Shown piece after piece: positions 42,382-50,071 of a stretch of 64,000 bases of DNA. Position 1 is the stretch's first letter; each line of letters begins with the position of its first letter. The notes below the pieces were generated by a model that had not been told where the DNA came from, did no database searches, and saw only the letters and a program-made list of their open reading frames with translations. The DNA lies in NCBI GenBank assembly GCA_001794055.1, contig MGJB01000012.1:655-64654 (forward strand), read 5' to 3'. The position numbers and the translations under genes were made by a program. The stretch comes from Candidatus Yanofskybacteria bacterium RIFCSPHIGHO2_01_FULL_41_26. Its GTDB lineage: Bacteria; Patescibacteria; Paceibacteria; 2-02-FULL-40-12; GWA2-44-9.

Positions 42382-42409
42382 ATTATACTCCTTTCCCATA
42401 AAAAGTCAA
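42382..42409 (-). promoter_or_regulatory. promoter of DGR target 2
   Basis: TTGACT (42409-42404), 16-bp spacer, TATAAT (42387-42382) on the minus strand; same -35 as target 1. Leader of about 170 nt. Confidence 0.82.
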
Positions 42410-42441
42410 GTTATAAAAGTGGCTTAATTCAAGGTTTTTGA

Positions 42442-42447
42442 TATACT
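42442..42447 (+). promoter_or_regulatory. -10 box for leaderless ychF
   Basis: TATACT ends 7 nt before the ychF ATG at 42455. No clear -35. Confidence 0.5.
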
Positions 42448-42454
42448 TTCTCTT

Positions 42455-43420
42455 ATGCTCAAATTAGGCATGATCGGGCTTCCGAATGTGGGAAAATCAA
42501 CCCTCTTCAAAGCCCTGACAAATAAACAGGTGGATATTCAGAATTACCCTTTCACTACCATCGACCCGAATGTCGGTGTTGTTGCTGTGCCCGATGAACG
42601 CCTAAAACCCTTGGCGGAACTTTCAAATTCAAAGAAAATAATTAACACAACCATTGAATTTTACGACATCGCTGGACTGGTTAAAGGCGCCTCACAAGGC
42701 GAGGGTCTGGGAAATAAATTTTTAGCCAACATCCGCGAAGTAGATGCCATTGCTCATATGGTTCGTGTTTTTGAAGATAAAAATATAACCCATGTCCATA
42801 ATAAAATTGACCCCGTTGGCGACATAGAAATAATCCAAACCGAACTTGAACTTGCGGATTTACAGACAAAAGAAAAAAGAAATGAGAAAAAAGATAAAGA
42901 CCTGCCTGCCCTTGATTTATTGAGCAATAAAAAAGTGATTTTTGTGCTCAATGTCTCCGAGTCCCAAATATCTGAAGGATGGAAACCCGGACCCGAATTA
43001 TTAAAAGCCATGGCCGGCAGAGATTATGTTGTTCTCTCTACTCCACTGGAACTGATCTTATCCGAAGCCACAGAAGACGAGAAAAAAGAATACCTCGCGG
43101 GTTTTAACATGAAAGAACCAGGCTTGGATCTACTTATCAAACAAAGTTACAAAACTCTTGGCTTGGTAACTTTTCTGACCACCGGAGAAGACGAGACCCG
43201 CGCCTGGACTGCTCACAAGGGTGACCTGATTCCCAAAGCATCCCGCGCCATCCACACCGATTTTGAAAGATTATTTATCCGCGCCGAGGTTATCAATTGG
43301 AAAACCCTCCTTGAAGCTGGAGGATTAGTCCCCGCCCGCGCCAAAGGCCTCGTCCGCACCGTTGGCAGAGACTACATAATTCAAGAAGGTGATGTCGTAG
43401 AAATTCTTATTGGCAAATAA
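42455..43420 (+). CDS. ychF: YchF/OLA1-family GTPase/ATPase
   Basis: The 321 aa have G1 GLPNVGKST (8-16), G2/G3 FTTIDPNVG and FYDIAGLVKGASQGEGLG, a coiled-coil insert (about 130-165), and the C-terminal TGS-like domain LVTFLTTGEDETRAWTAHKG...IQEGDVVEILIGK. It is about 40 residues shorter than E. coli YchF, within the coiled coil. It acts at the ribosome or in stress response. Confidence 0.95.
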   Translation: MLKLGMIGLPNVGKSTLFKALTNKQVDIQNYPFTTIDPNVGVVAVPDERLKPLAELSNSKKIINTTIEFYDIAGLVKGASQGEGLGNKFLANIREVDAIAHMVRVFEDKNITHVHNKIDPVGDIEIIQTELELADLQTKEKRNEKKDKDLPALDLLSNKKVIFVLNVSESQISEGWKPGPELLKAMAGRDYVVLSTPLELILSEATEDEKKEYLAGFNMKEPGLDLLIKQSYKTLGLVTFLTTGEDETRAWTAHKGDLIPKASRAIHTDFERLFIRAEVINWKTLLEAGGLVPARAKGLVRTVGRDYIIQEGDVVEILIGK

Positions 43421-43423
43421 AAA

Positions 43424-43442
43424 GACCCCGCAAATAGCGGGG
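43424..43442 (-). terminator. bidirectional terminator ychF / small membrane gene
   Basis: ACCCCGC-TATTT-GCGGGGT followed by CTTTTTATTT on the minus strand, between two converging genes. Confidence 0.82.
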
Positions 43443-43445
43443 TAA

Positions 43446-43685
43446 TTAATCTTTCAAATACCTAACATAGAGATAACAACAGGCGATGCTACCTAAATTA
43501 GTAAGAACTATATAGAATGTTCTCTCGTAATTTAAGTTTTCGGTATTCCCAAAGGTGCAAAATAAAAAGTAAGGGATAGACCACACCAACCATATAATCA
43601 ATATATCTCCAACAATTCTCAACAGGGTTAATATTCGCCCCAACCCCTTCTCCTTTACTTCGGTCTGTTTAACATAGAGTAACAC
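43446..43685 (-). CDS. small two-helix membrane protein
   Basis: 79 aa with two membrane segments (about 24-44, ILIIWLVWSIPYFLFCTF, and 57-73, IVLTNLGSIACCYLYV). A proper terminator follows, which supports expression. No family is recognised. Confidence 0.5.
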   Translation of the reverse strand: MLLYVKQTEVKEKGLGRILTLLRIVGDILIIWLVWSIPYFLFCTFGNTENLNYERTFYIVLTNLGSIACCYLYVRYLKD

Positions 43686-43752
43686 AACACAGTTGACTTT
43701 TCAATGGTTGTTTGCTAATATTAAGCGTCATTAATAAATGGTTTTAGGACTT

Positions 43753-43806
43753 GAGAAATCCGCTAGCTTGCGGACCCATTAGAGGAGTCACTCCTCTCTA
43801 TTTCTC
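43753..43806 (+). promoter_or_regulatory. structured leader of rpsF (three-way junction)
   Basis: Outer stem GAGAAAT/ATTTCTC, hairpin CCGC/GCGG, an ACCC single strand and hairpin AGAGGAG-TCA-CTCCTCT, 22 nt before the rpsF start. Known S6:S18 leaders bind the protein pair through a CCG-bearing bulge and repress the operon. The CCG/GGACC elements here would suit that, but the match is by eye only. Confidence 0.55.
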
Positions 43807-43827
43807 AGACTAATTTCATTATCACAA

Positions 43828-44274
43828 GTGAGGCAAACTAACTACGAATTAGCCTTCCACCTAAATCCAAACCTGGAAGGAGTCAGGGTTCAAGAAATTA
43901 AAGAAAAAATAGAAAATATTATAACCTCCAACAAGGGTGTTGTTTCTTATTCCAAAGAACCAGAAAAAATAAGGTTATCTTATGAGATTAAACATGTGGG
44001 TAACAGTTTTTTCGGCTATATCCAGTTTAATTTGTTCGAATCCCAAGCTTTAGACGAGTTAAACGAACAGCTTAAATTAAATCCCGAAGCACTAAGATAC
44101 TTGATAATCAAATTGCCTTCGGATTTACAAAAGAAGCAGTCCATGTTAAAACAGATTAAGATGAGAGAAAGACAGGAAAAAAGAGCTCAAACTAAGGCTG
44201 TCATTCCCACAGAATCCAAGCAAGAGTCCAAAGAATTAGACAAAAAACTCGAGGAAATAATTGAGGGATTATAA
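43828..44274 (+). CDS. rpsF: ribosomal protein bS6
   Basis: The 148 aa begin at a GTG (the ribosomal fold MRQTNYELAFHLNP starts right there). The ferredoxin-like S6 core spans 1-95, and the longer charged C-terminal tail is common in CPR. First gene of rpsF-ssb-rpsR, with a structured leader at 43753. Confidence 0.93.
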   Translation: MRQTNYELAFHLNPNLEGVRVQEIKEKIENIITSNKGVVSYSKEPEKIRLSYEIKHVGNSFFGYIQFNLFESQALDELNEQLKLNPEALRYLIIKLPSDLQKKQSMLKQIKMRERQEKRAQTKAVIPTESKQESKELDKKLEEIIEGL

Positions 44275-44279
44275 AAAAT

Positions 44280-44819
44280 ATGAATTTAAATAAAGTTTAT
44301 TTAATAGGAAGACTAACCCAAGACCCGGAAACGAGATCTACTACAAGCGGCCAGAGCGTTACGACTTTAAGAATGGCAACAAACAGGGTCTGGAAAGATC
44401 TTTCCGGGGGCAGAAAAGACGCCACCGAATATCACACTGTAATTGCTTGGAGCCGGTTGGGAGAGATTGCGAGCCAGTATTTGAGAAAGGGCGGTTTGGT
44501 CATGATAGAAGGCCGACTTCAGACAAGAAATTGGACCGGAAAAGACAATGTCAAACGATATGTTACCGAGATAATCGCCGAGAGTTTGCAGTTGGGACCA
44601 AAGCCTGGCGGCGGACAGGGCAACTATTCTTCTGAAGTGACTGACATAAAAAATCCTTCGACCTATTCGACAAGCTCAGGGCAGGCAGGCTCAGAACGAG
44701 GTTCCTCCCTGTCGCCCGTTAAAGATGCCGACATACCGATAATCGACGAAAATGAGCCGATGAACGCCGGAGTTGAAGAAGATGAAATGAGTATTAAAGA
44801 AAAAGATCTGCCATTTTAA
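44280..44819 (+). CDS. ssb: single-stranded DNA-binding protein
   Basis: The 179 aa comprise an OB fold (MNLNKVYLIGRLTQDPETR ... YLRKGGLVMIEGRLQTRNWTG) and an acidic tail ending EKDLPF, the docking peptide for repair partners. The linker contains STYSTSSGQAGSERGSS, encoded by TTCGACAAGCTCAGGGCAGG, a stretch resembling an interspersed repeat that has landed in a tolerant linker. 5 nt after rpsF, 2 nt before rpsR. Confidence 0.96.
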   Translation: MNLNKVYLIGRLTQDPETRSTTSGQSVTTLRMATNRVWKDLSGGRKDATEYHTVIAWSRLGEIASQYLRKGGLVMIEGRLQTRNWTGKDNVKRYVTEIIAESLQLGPKPGGGQGNYSSEVTDIKNPSTYSTSSGQAGSERGSSLSPVKDADIPIIDENEPMNAGVEEDEMSIKEKDLPF

Positions 44820-44821
44820 AT

Positions 44822-45031
44822 ATGGAATGTAAATTTTGTCAGGATAATATATCGAGAGTGGATTATAAGAACACTCAATTCTTAAGGAAGTACGTCACTT
44901 CCCAGTTTAAGATTGCCACAAGCCGCAGGAACCAGCTTTGCAATAAACATCAAAGAAGAGTAGCCGAAGCGGTCAAACTCGCAAGATTCATGGCTATTAT
45001 GCCATATACTCGAAACCAAACCGTCAAATAG
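44822..45031 (+). CDS. rpsR: ribosomal protein bS18
   Basis: The 69 aa begin with CKFCQDNISRVDYKN (a CxxC pair that can bind zinc), and the core is FLRKYVTSQFKIATSRRNQLCNKHQRRVAEAVKLARFMAIMPY. In most bacteria rplI follows; here it does not, which fits the known loss of bL9 in many CPR groups. Confidence 0.95.
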   Translation: MECKFCQDNISRVDYKNTQFLRKYVTSQFKIATSRRNQLCNKHQRRVAEAVKLARFMAIMPYTRNQTVK

Positions 45032-45040
45032 TCGCTCAAA

Positions 45041-45163
45041 CTATATTCCCCCGACTCGACCGATAATAAAGCACCTCCAGCGGGCGCTTTTTATCTACAT
45101 GCTCGACATTTCGCAGAACCAAGCCGAAATGCCTCCGCAAGTTCTCCCTGGGAGAGAATATAG
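45041..45163 (+). ncRNA. structured element after rpsR
   Basis: Ends pair as CTATATTC / GAATATAG, with CCCCC/GGGAG inside. It contains GTCGAGCATG / CGACTCGACC-like arms and an inner AAAGC...GCTTT hairpin with an AGC loop. It resembles in plan (closing stem plus A/T hairpin with AGC loop), not in sequence, the elements at 46080, 47698 and 62171. Confidence 0.4.
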
Positions 45164-45188
45164 CTTTCGCTTTTAATTAGAATAAAAA

Positions 45189-45210
45189 GACCCCGCGGAC
45201 AAGCGAGGTC
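45189..45210 (-). terminator. terminator closing the 45.2-45.9 kb transcript
   Basis: GACCTCGC-TTGTCC-GCGGGGTC then TTTTTATT on the minus strand, the first good terminator after the promoter at 45884. Confidence 0.75.
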
Positions 45211-45521
45211 CCCTTTTTGTATGCCGGAAAGGGTATCCGGCCGACTCCTCGATGGAAGCCGCTTTTGTAATTGGTGGGGCTAGTCGTTATCGGCCATCAG
45301 TGCGACATGCACTCGATCCGAGGGATTTACGCCCCCTCAGTTAACCTTGCCGTCTCCACCGGGAATCCCTAGCAGAGAGGTGATGAGTTATTGCCCCTAC
45401 TTACCTCATCACCGATTTGAAAAAGAAGGTGGGGAAGTCTCCCCGAAATTAATCTCCAAAAAAAGATTTAGAAACTAATTTCGAGAGGCTGGGTTGATAA
45501 CCCAGCCTACCCGGGACGAAC
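45211..45521 (-). other. structured 3' part of the 45.2-45.9 kb transcript, no gene seen
   Basis: On the minus strand several hairpins are visible, for example GGTGATGAG / CTCATCACC, GGGGA-GAC-TTCCCC and GGCTGGGTT-ATC-AACCCAGCC (45487-45507). No frame longer than about 20 codons has a start with an SD. No consensus of RNase P, tmRNA, SRP or 6S RNA was found. Confidence 0.4.
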
Positions 45522-45632
45522 CTACGAAGGCCTCGCTTCCTTGGCCTCCTTCGAGGTCAAGACTTGGCCATTCACGATGACGAAGGTCTTTTCCCCGACC
45601 CTCACCACCTGCTTCACCGGTACCTGCTTCAT
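45522..45632 (-). CDS. 36-aa orphan peptide in a structured transcript
   Basis: ATG at 45632 with GGGAG 7 nt upstream. The peptide starts MKQVPVKQVVRVGEKTFVIV and ends NGQVLTSKEAKEARPS, a plausible short beta-hairpin with a charged tail and no signal peptide. It is preceded by a leader of about 245 nt with several hairpins (including GACC-GAAA-GGTC) and a TTGACA-17-TATAAT promoter. The same style (consensus promoter, strong SD, own terminator) marks the other orphan genes of the window. Family unknown. Confidence 0.55.
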   Translation of the reverse strand: MKQVPVKQVVRVGEKTFVIVNGQVLTSKEAKEARPS

Positions 45633-45883
45633 TGGATTCTCCCTGGGACCACTGCTTAAGGAGAGTGGCATTCCTGACCTTTCGGTCGTGTTATAGAAAG
45701 AACTCGCGAAGCGGGAAAGTGAGTAGCAGGATTCTACCTGCACCTCTGGCTCACTACGTGATCCCAATGGGAGTCCGGGTCTCTTCCAGCACCCTGCATC
45801 CGGGCCGCACCCCACCCCCAGCCTCGCGAAATTAAATCATATACCATACGACCTAATTTCGCAAGACTAAGCTTATATAACAT

Positions 45884-45912
45884 ATTATACTCTCCTAAAA
45901 CCAAAATGTCAA
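45884..45912 (-). promoter_or_regulatory. consensus promoter of the 45.2-45.9 kb transcript
   Basis: TTGACA (45912-45907), 17-bp spacer, TATAAT (45889-45884) on the minus strand. The early transcript folds into TTGCGAAATTA ... TAATTTCGC arms. Confidence 0.88.
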
Positions 45913-45955
45913 CCTTTTTTTCTTACCACATCCTCGAAGCCAATCAGCCCCAAGA

Positions 45956-46027
45956 CTACCATTCGAACACCCAGCGTGTGTTCTCATTGCCTTTCGTCAG
46001 TCGCTCTCCAATAAGAATTGGAACCAT
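45956..46027 (-). CDS. possible 23-aa peptide
   Basis: ATG at 46025-46027 with GGAAGG 8 nt upstream encodes MVPILIGERLTKGNENTRWV plus FEW and a TAG stop. It lies between the recA 3' element and the promoter at 45884. The SD is strong, but length and lack of known relatives keep this uncertain. Confidence 0.3.
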   Translation of the reverse strand: MVPILIGERLTKGNENTRWVFEW

Positions 46028-46079
46028 GCCCGCTTCCTTCCTCTAAGCGCGCTTTGTGACTGGTTAAATTCTCGGTTGA

Positions 46080-46184
46080 GCGAATGCCTTATTCCAAAGA
46101 AGAACGTTCGGAGGCTACCCCGGGCCGAGAGAGAGCAAAAACCCAGCAGGGTTTTATGCGGTCTTCGTGGGATAGGGCATTCGC
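46080..46184 (-). ncRNA. structured repeat R1, 3' of recA
   Basis: 105 nt starting 6 nt after the recA stop. Closing stem GCGAATGCCTTATTCC / GGGATAGGGCATTCGC. The core is nearly identical to 47698-47812 (AAAGAAGAACGTTCGGAGGC, CCCCGGGCCGAGAGAGAGCA, GCGGTCTTCGTGGG). Inner hairpin AAAACCC-AGCA-GGGTTTT. The closing and inner stems differ in sequence from the sister copy but still pair, which supports RNA (or cruciform DNA) structure. Confidence 0.75.
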
Positions 46185-46190
46185 GAAAGA

Positions 46191-47201
46191 CTAAGCTTCC
46201 AATACTGCTGCTGCCTTAATTTTAGTTACAATTTCTCGCTCCACCTTAGGATTTTCTTTGAGGAATTGGCGGGAGCCTTCTACCCCTTGGCCAAGCTTTT
46301 GTTCACCATAGTTATACCAACTACCAGCTTTAGCAAGAACACCATATTTGACACCTGTATTCACAACATCAGAATAACGAGAAATGCCTTCATTGTACAA
46401 AATATCAAATTCACAAGTTCTGAAAGGGGGCGCGACCTTGTTCTTAACAATTTTTACCTTGACCCTGTTTCCTACTATTTTTTCAGCAGCTTGGATTTGA
46501 GCGGCCTTTCTGATTTCAATTCTTACAGAAGAATAAAATTTCAACGCCATTCCTCCTGGAGTTGTCTCGGGATTTCCGAACATAATTCCGATTTTCATTC
46601 TCAATTGGTTAATAAAAATTATGGAAGTATTTGATTTGGCGACAATGGCGGTGAGTTTTCTCAAAGCATGGGACATCAACCGTGCCTGCAAGCCCATATG
46701 CTGCTGATCCATCTCCCCTTCTATTTCTGCCCTCGGCGTTAGTGCCGCCACCGAATCAACAACAATCACATCGATGCCTCCCGACTTAACTAATGATTCA
46801 ACAATATCCAACGCTTGTTCACCTGTATCAGGCTGAGATATCAAAAGGTTTCCCAAATTAACCCCGATCTTTTTGGCATATTCGGGATCAAGCGCATGCT
46901 CGGCATCAACATAAGCGGCAACTCCGCCCTTCTTCTGGGCTTCGGCCACCACATGTAGACAAAGGGTCGTTTTGCCGGAACTTTCAGGACCGTATATCTC
47001 AATAACTCTGCCCCTGGGTATTCCTCCCACCCCTAAAGCCAAATCCAGCGAAATAGAGCCGGTCGGAATGACATCCACATTAACCCTCTTCACATCCCCC
47101 AAACGCATAATAGACCCTTCGCCATACTTCTCTTGGATCTCTTTGACGGTCATATCAACGTGTTTGTTGTTTGTAGTTTCCTCTTGATGCTTCTTCGCCA
47201 T
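46191..47201 (-). CDS. recA: recombinase RecA
   Basis: The ATG at 47201 gives 336 aa; a TTG 24 nt upstream is the only longer option. Walker A GPESSGKT, Walker B VIVVDSVAAL, the L2 region with GNPETTPGGMALKFYSS, MAW-like QLRMKIGIMFG. Promoter TTGCTT-16-TAAAAT at 47249-47276. No clear LexA-type operator is seen in the 40-nt leader. Confidence 0.97.
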   Translation of the reverse strand: MAKKHQEETTNNKHVDMTVKEIQEKYGEGSIMRLGDVKRVNVDVIPTGSISLDLALGVGGIPRGRVIEIYGPESSGKTTLCLHVVAEAQKKGGVAAYVDAEHALDPEYAKKIGVNLGNLLISQPDTGEQALDIVESLVKSGGIDVIVVDSVAALTPRAEIEGEMDQQHMGLQARLMSHALRKLTAIVAKSNTSIIFINQLRMKIGIMFGNPETTPGGMALKFYSSVRIEIRKAAQIQAAEKIVGNRVKVKIVKNKVAPPFRTCEFDILYNEGISRYSDVVNTGVKYGVLAKAGSWYNYGEQKLGQGVEGSRQFLKENPKVEREIVTKIKAAAVLEA

Positions 47202-47248
47202 TTTTGTTGAGAACGCTCCCCTCAAAGCGGTTTTAAATTTATTTAATT

Positions 47249-47276
47249 ATTTTAACAGCATTAATTATTAAAGCAA
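47249..47276 (-). promoter_or_regulatory. promoter of recA
   Basis: TTGCTT (47276-47271), 16-bp spacer, TAAAAT (47254-47249) on the minus strand. Confidence 0.65.
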
Positions 47277-47293
47277 ATTACTTTTCAACAAAT

Positions 47294-47641
47294 TTAAAAC
47301 CGCCTTTGAGGCGGTCCAAAGATGTCATCCTGATATGCCTTACATCCGAGTTCAAATTCTGCGCGAGTTACATTGTCAGGGTCAGGATATTTTTCGATTT
47401 GTCCAATGGTCGCCTTGAGTAGGCGCGGAATCCACATCCAACAAAGATTGTGGCCTTTCTGTTCAGCCACTATTTCCAACTCTGTCCGCCAACGTTTTAA
47501 TGTTTCTTCGGCTTCGCTGGCTCTGGCCGACTGGCGCATGACATCTTTTACTAATTCCTCATTTCTTTTTTTCAATCTTTCTATTTCATTTTTAAATTCT
47601 TCGTGTTCGGTCGGATATTGAGTTGCCACATAATTCTCCAC
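47294..47641 (-). CDS. hypothetical coiled-coil protein
   Basis: 115 aa from a GTG. Residues 12-65 form a long amphipathic helix (EFKNEIERLKKRNEELVKDV, then ETLKRWRTELEIVAEQKG), followed by a Trp/Cys-containing globular end (CWMWIPRLL). The last codons (GPPQRRF) are encoded by the terminator hairpin ACCGCCT-TTG-AGGCGGT itself, an economical overlap of stop and terminator. Bracketed by terminators at 47647 and 47299. Function unknown. Confidence 0.6.
   Translation of the reverse strand: MENYVATQYPTEHEEFKNEIERLKKRNEELVKDVMRQSARASEAEETLKRWRTELEIVAEQKGHNLCWMWIPRLLKATIGQIEKYPDPDNVTRAEFELGCKAYQDDIFGPPQRRF
47299..47320 (-). terminator. terminator overlapping the end of the coiled-coil gene
   Basis: ACCGCCT-CAA-AGGCGGT then TTTAAATTT on the minus strand; the stop codon lies in the T tract. 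Confidence 0.7.
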
Positions 47642-47646
47642 AAATC

Positions 47647-47678
47647 AAAAAGTGCTACCACATAGAGTAGCACTTTTT
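47647..47678 (-). terminator. terminator downstream of ftsK and its 3' element
   Basis: 12-bp perfect stem AAAAAGTGCTAC / GTAGCACTTTTT with an 8-nt loop, symmetrical, so active both ways. Confidence 0.85.
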
Positions 47679-47697
47679 AAAAAATATCAAACTAGCT

Positions 47698-47812
47698 GTT
47701 AGGGGCGAGGCCTGATCCAAAGAAGAACGTTCGGAGGCTACCCCGGGCCGAGAGAGAGCAAAAATTCAGCATAATTTTATGCGGTCTTCGTGGGTCAGGT
47801 CTCGCCCTTAAC
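47698..47812 (-). ncRNA. structured repeat R2, 3' of ftsK
   Basis: Sister of 46080-46184, starting 6 nt after the ftsK stop. Closing stem GTTAGGGGCGAG...CCTGATCC / GGGTCAGG...CTCGCCCTTAAC. Inner hairpin AAAATT-CAGCAT-AATTTT. The core is almost identical while both stems have changed in a compensating way. Confidence 0.75.
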
Positions 47813-47817
47813 CAAAA

Positions 47818-50013
47818 CTAAACTTCCTCTGTTTCATCTGCTTCCGCTTCGGGAGTATCGGCATTGATTCCCGTCTCCCCACCTATGAACTTTACTGGCT
47901 CCTGGGCTACCGTACCGTCTGGCCTTATATAAACCTCCCTCGGCTTAGCGCCGTCTCCCGGCCCGATAACACCCTTTTCTTCAAGTATATCCAGCAAGCG
48001 GGCAGCGCGGGCATAACCGACGCGTAAACGCCTTTGCAACAATGAGGCCGAGGCCTTGCCGGCCAAGACAACTGTTTCTTTGGCTTCGCCGTATAGATCA
48101 TCATCGGTATCATCATTTCCTCCGCCAGTAAATCCTCCGCTGGAATTAATGTTGGCATTGAAATCAACTTTCAAATCATTTTCTTCACCTATTTCCATGT
48201 TCTCGGCTTGCGCCTTGATAAACTTCATAACATCTTTGACTTCTTTTTCGGTTACCATCGCCCCCTGCAACCTGCGTGGTTTTGCTACATCACCAGCTAA
48301 GAAAAGCATGTCTCCTTTGCCCAGTAATTTCTCAGCTCCGGCCATATCAAGAATGGTTCGAGAATCAATTTGGCTAGCTACCTGAAGAGCAACTCGGGAA
48401 GTAATGTTAGCCTTGATCAGGCCGGTAATAACCTCAACTGAAGGTCTCTGAGTAGACAAGATAAGATGTATTCCAACCGCTCGGGACATTTGAGCCAAAC
48501 GAACTATAGCTGCCTCCACATCACGCCCGTATGTAGCCATTAAGTCCGCCAACTCATCAATCACAATAACAATAACCGGCATGATTGCTTTATCCCTATC
48601 CGCCATCTTTGCATTATATGAAAATATGTCTTTTGAACCGCTTTTTGAAAGCGAATCATAACGTCTATCCATCTCACTCAACGCCCATTTCAAAGCTCCG
48701 AGCACTTTTTTATTATCGATAATTACAGGGGTAATCAAGTGGGGAATATCGTTGAACAAAGTAAGCTCCACGCGTTTCGGATCTATCAAAATTAATTTCA
48801 AAACCTCGGGAGAATGCTTATAAAGCATGGACAAAAGTATAGTATTGATACTGACGGATTTACCAGTGCCGGTCGCTCCCGCGATCATAAGGTGGGGCAT
48901 TTTTTCAAGTCCGGCAAAAACTGGATTTCCCGAAACGTCCCTTCCCAAAGCAAGGGGTAGAAAATATTTAGATTTCTTGAAATCGTCATGGTCAAACATA
49001 TTTCTCAAGCCGATCAATGCAACTTTTTTGTTCGGAACTTCTATGCCTACCAATGATTTGCCAGGAATAGGAGCTTCAATTCTGATTGGGTAAGCGGCAA
49101 GAGCCAAAGACAAATCAGAATTTAGCGCTGTAATACGAGATAGTTTCATGCCCACCGCCGGCCTCATGGTGAACTGGGTAACCGTAGGGCCGATAGAGAC
49201 CTCGCCCATTTCCACATCAATCCCGAAGTTGCCTAAGGTTCTCTTGATGATTGATGCGCTGGCATTGATATCTCCCGTGATCGCTTCTTCTTGATCTTCA
49301 TGCAAAAGATCTGACGGCGGAAGCACCCATTTGCCTTTTTTAAAATTCTTGATAACGAACTCTTTGTCCTCAACTTTTATAGGCTTGGCAACCAGAGCCG
49401 GTTTTCCGCCAGCTGGCGGATTCCCAACAACTTCGGAGCCTTTCTTGATGACGACATTATCAACCATCCGCCGGCTGGCAGATTCTTCCTCATCTTTTTT
49501 AGATATCAACCCGTAAAGAGGAACATTGAGAGATACAAGCAATGCAATCACAATGAGAGCAAAAAGAATTATCAAAGAAGCGCTGAAACCCACGGACGAC
49601 AAAAGAGGCGCTCCAAGAATAACCCCAAGATATCCGCCCTGAACTAGCCTAGTATCAAAATTCCCGTTTCCAAATATATAAAAAGTCCCCAAAATAGAAC
49701 CGACAAAAAGCAAAGTCCCAAACACCGCACCATGATAAATATTCCTTGAAATTGATTTGATGAACGAAAGCCCCAAAATGACAAACGCCACAGGCACAAT
49801 AAAAAACCCCCAGCCGAACAGAGAGCGCGCAAAAATATTAAAACCTTCGCCGGCCCAACCGGCTTTGCCCACAAAACTCAAGATGCTCAAAACTGCCAAT
49901 ATAAAACTGCCTATGCCGTAGATACTATTCTTAGTTTCCTGAGAAATATCAAACTTTGACACCTGCTCTTCCTTAACTTTTCCCTGCTTTTCCTTCTTTT
50001 TATGCCGTGCCAT
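47818..50013 (-). CDS. ftsK: FtsK/SpoIIIE DNA translocase
   Basis: The 731 aa have four N-terminal membrane helices (about 29-52, 62-85, 95-115, 140-165), a linker with PPAGGKPAL encoded by the palindrome at 49405, the motor domain (Walker A GATGTGKSVSINTIL, Walker B VIVIDELADLMA, and LSTQRPSVEVITGLIKANI), and a C-terminal gamma winged helix (SASLLQRRLRVGYARAARLLD). It clears chromosome ends at division. Confidence 0.97.
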   Translation of the reverse strand: MARHKKKEKQGKVKEEQVSKFDISQETKNSIYGIGSFILAVLSILSFVGKAGWAGEGFNIFARSLFGWGFFIVPVAFVILGLSFIKSISRNIYHGAVFGTLLFVGSILGTFYIFGNGNFDTRLVQGGYLGVILGAPLLSSVGFSASLIILFALIVIALLVSLNVPLYGLISKKDEEESASRRMVDNVVIKKGSEVVGNPPAGGKPALVAKPIKVEDKEFVIKNFKKGKWVLPPSDLLHEDQEEAITGDINASASIIKRTLGNFGIDVEMGEVSIGPTVTQFTMRPAVGMKLSRITALNSDLSLALAAYPIRIEAPIPGKSLVGIEVPNKKVALIGLRNMFDHDDFKKSKYFLPLALGRDVSGNPVFAGLEKMPHLMIAGATGTGKSVSINTILLSMLYKHSPEVLKLILIDPKRVELTLFNDIPHLITPVIIDNKKVLGALKWALSEMDRRYDSLSKSGSKDIFSYNAKMADRDKAIMPVIVIVIDELADLMATYGRDVEAAIVRLAQMSRAVGIHLILSTQRPSVEVITGLIKANITSRVALQVASQIDSRTILDMAGAEKLLGKGDMLFLAGDVAKPRRLQGAMVTEKEVKDVMKFIKAQAENMEIGEENDLKVDFNANINSSGGFTGGGNDDTDDDLYGEAKETVVLAGKASASLLQRRLRVGYARAARLLDILEEKGVIGPGDGAKPREVYIRPDGTVAQEPVKFIGGETGINADTPEAEADETEEV
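49405..49420. repeat. 16-bp palindrome TCCGCCAGCTGGCGGA (in ftsK)
   Basis: Perfect palindrome inside the ftsK linker. The same sequence occurs in rpoC (54279-54294), and a one-base variant lies before rpoB (59366-59381). Confidence 0.8.
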
Positions 50014-50071
50014 ATAGAATCAATTATAAGACATCGTGCAGATAAATCAAGAAATAAAAAAAAGCCAGCTA

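Noticed and set aside
45189..45912. RNase P RNA, tmRNA, SRP or 6S RNA
   Set aside because: The conserved RNase P core strings, a tRNA-like tmRNA end with CCA, and the SRP tetraloop helix were not found on either strand.
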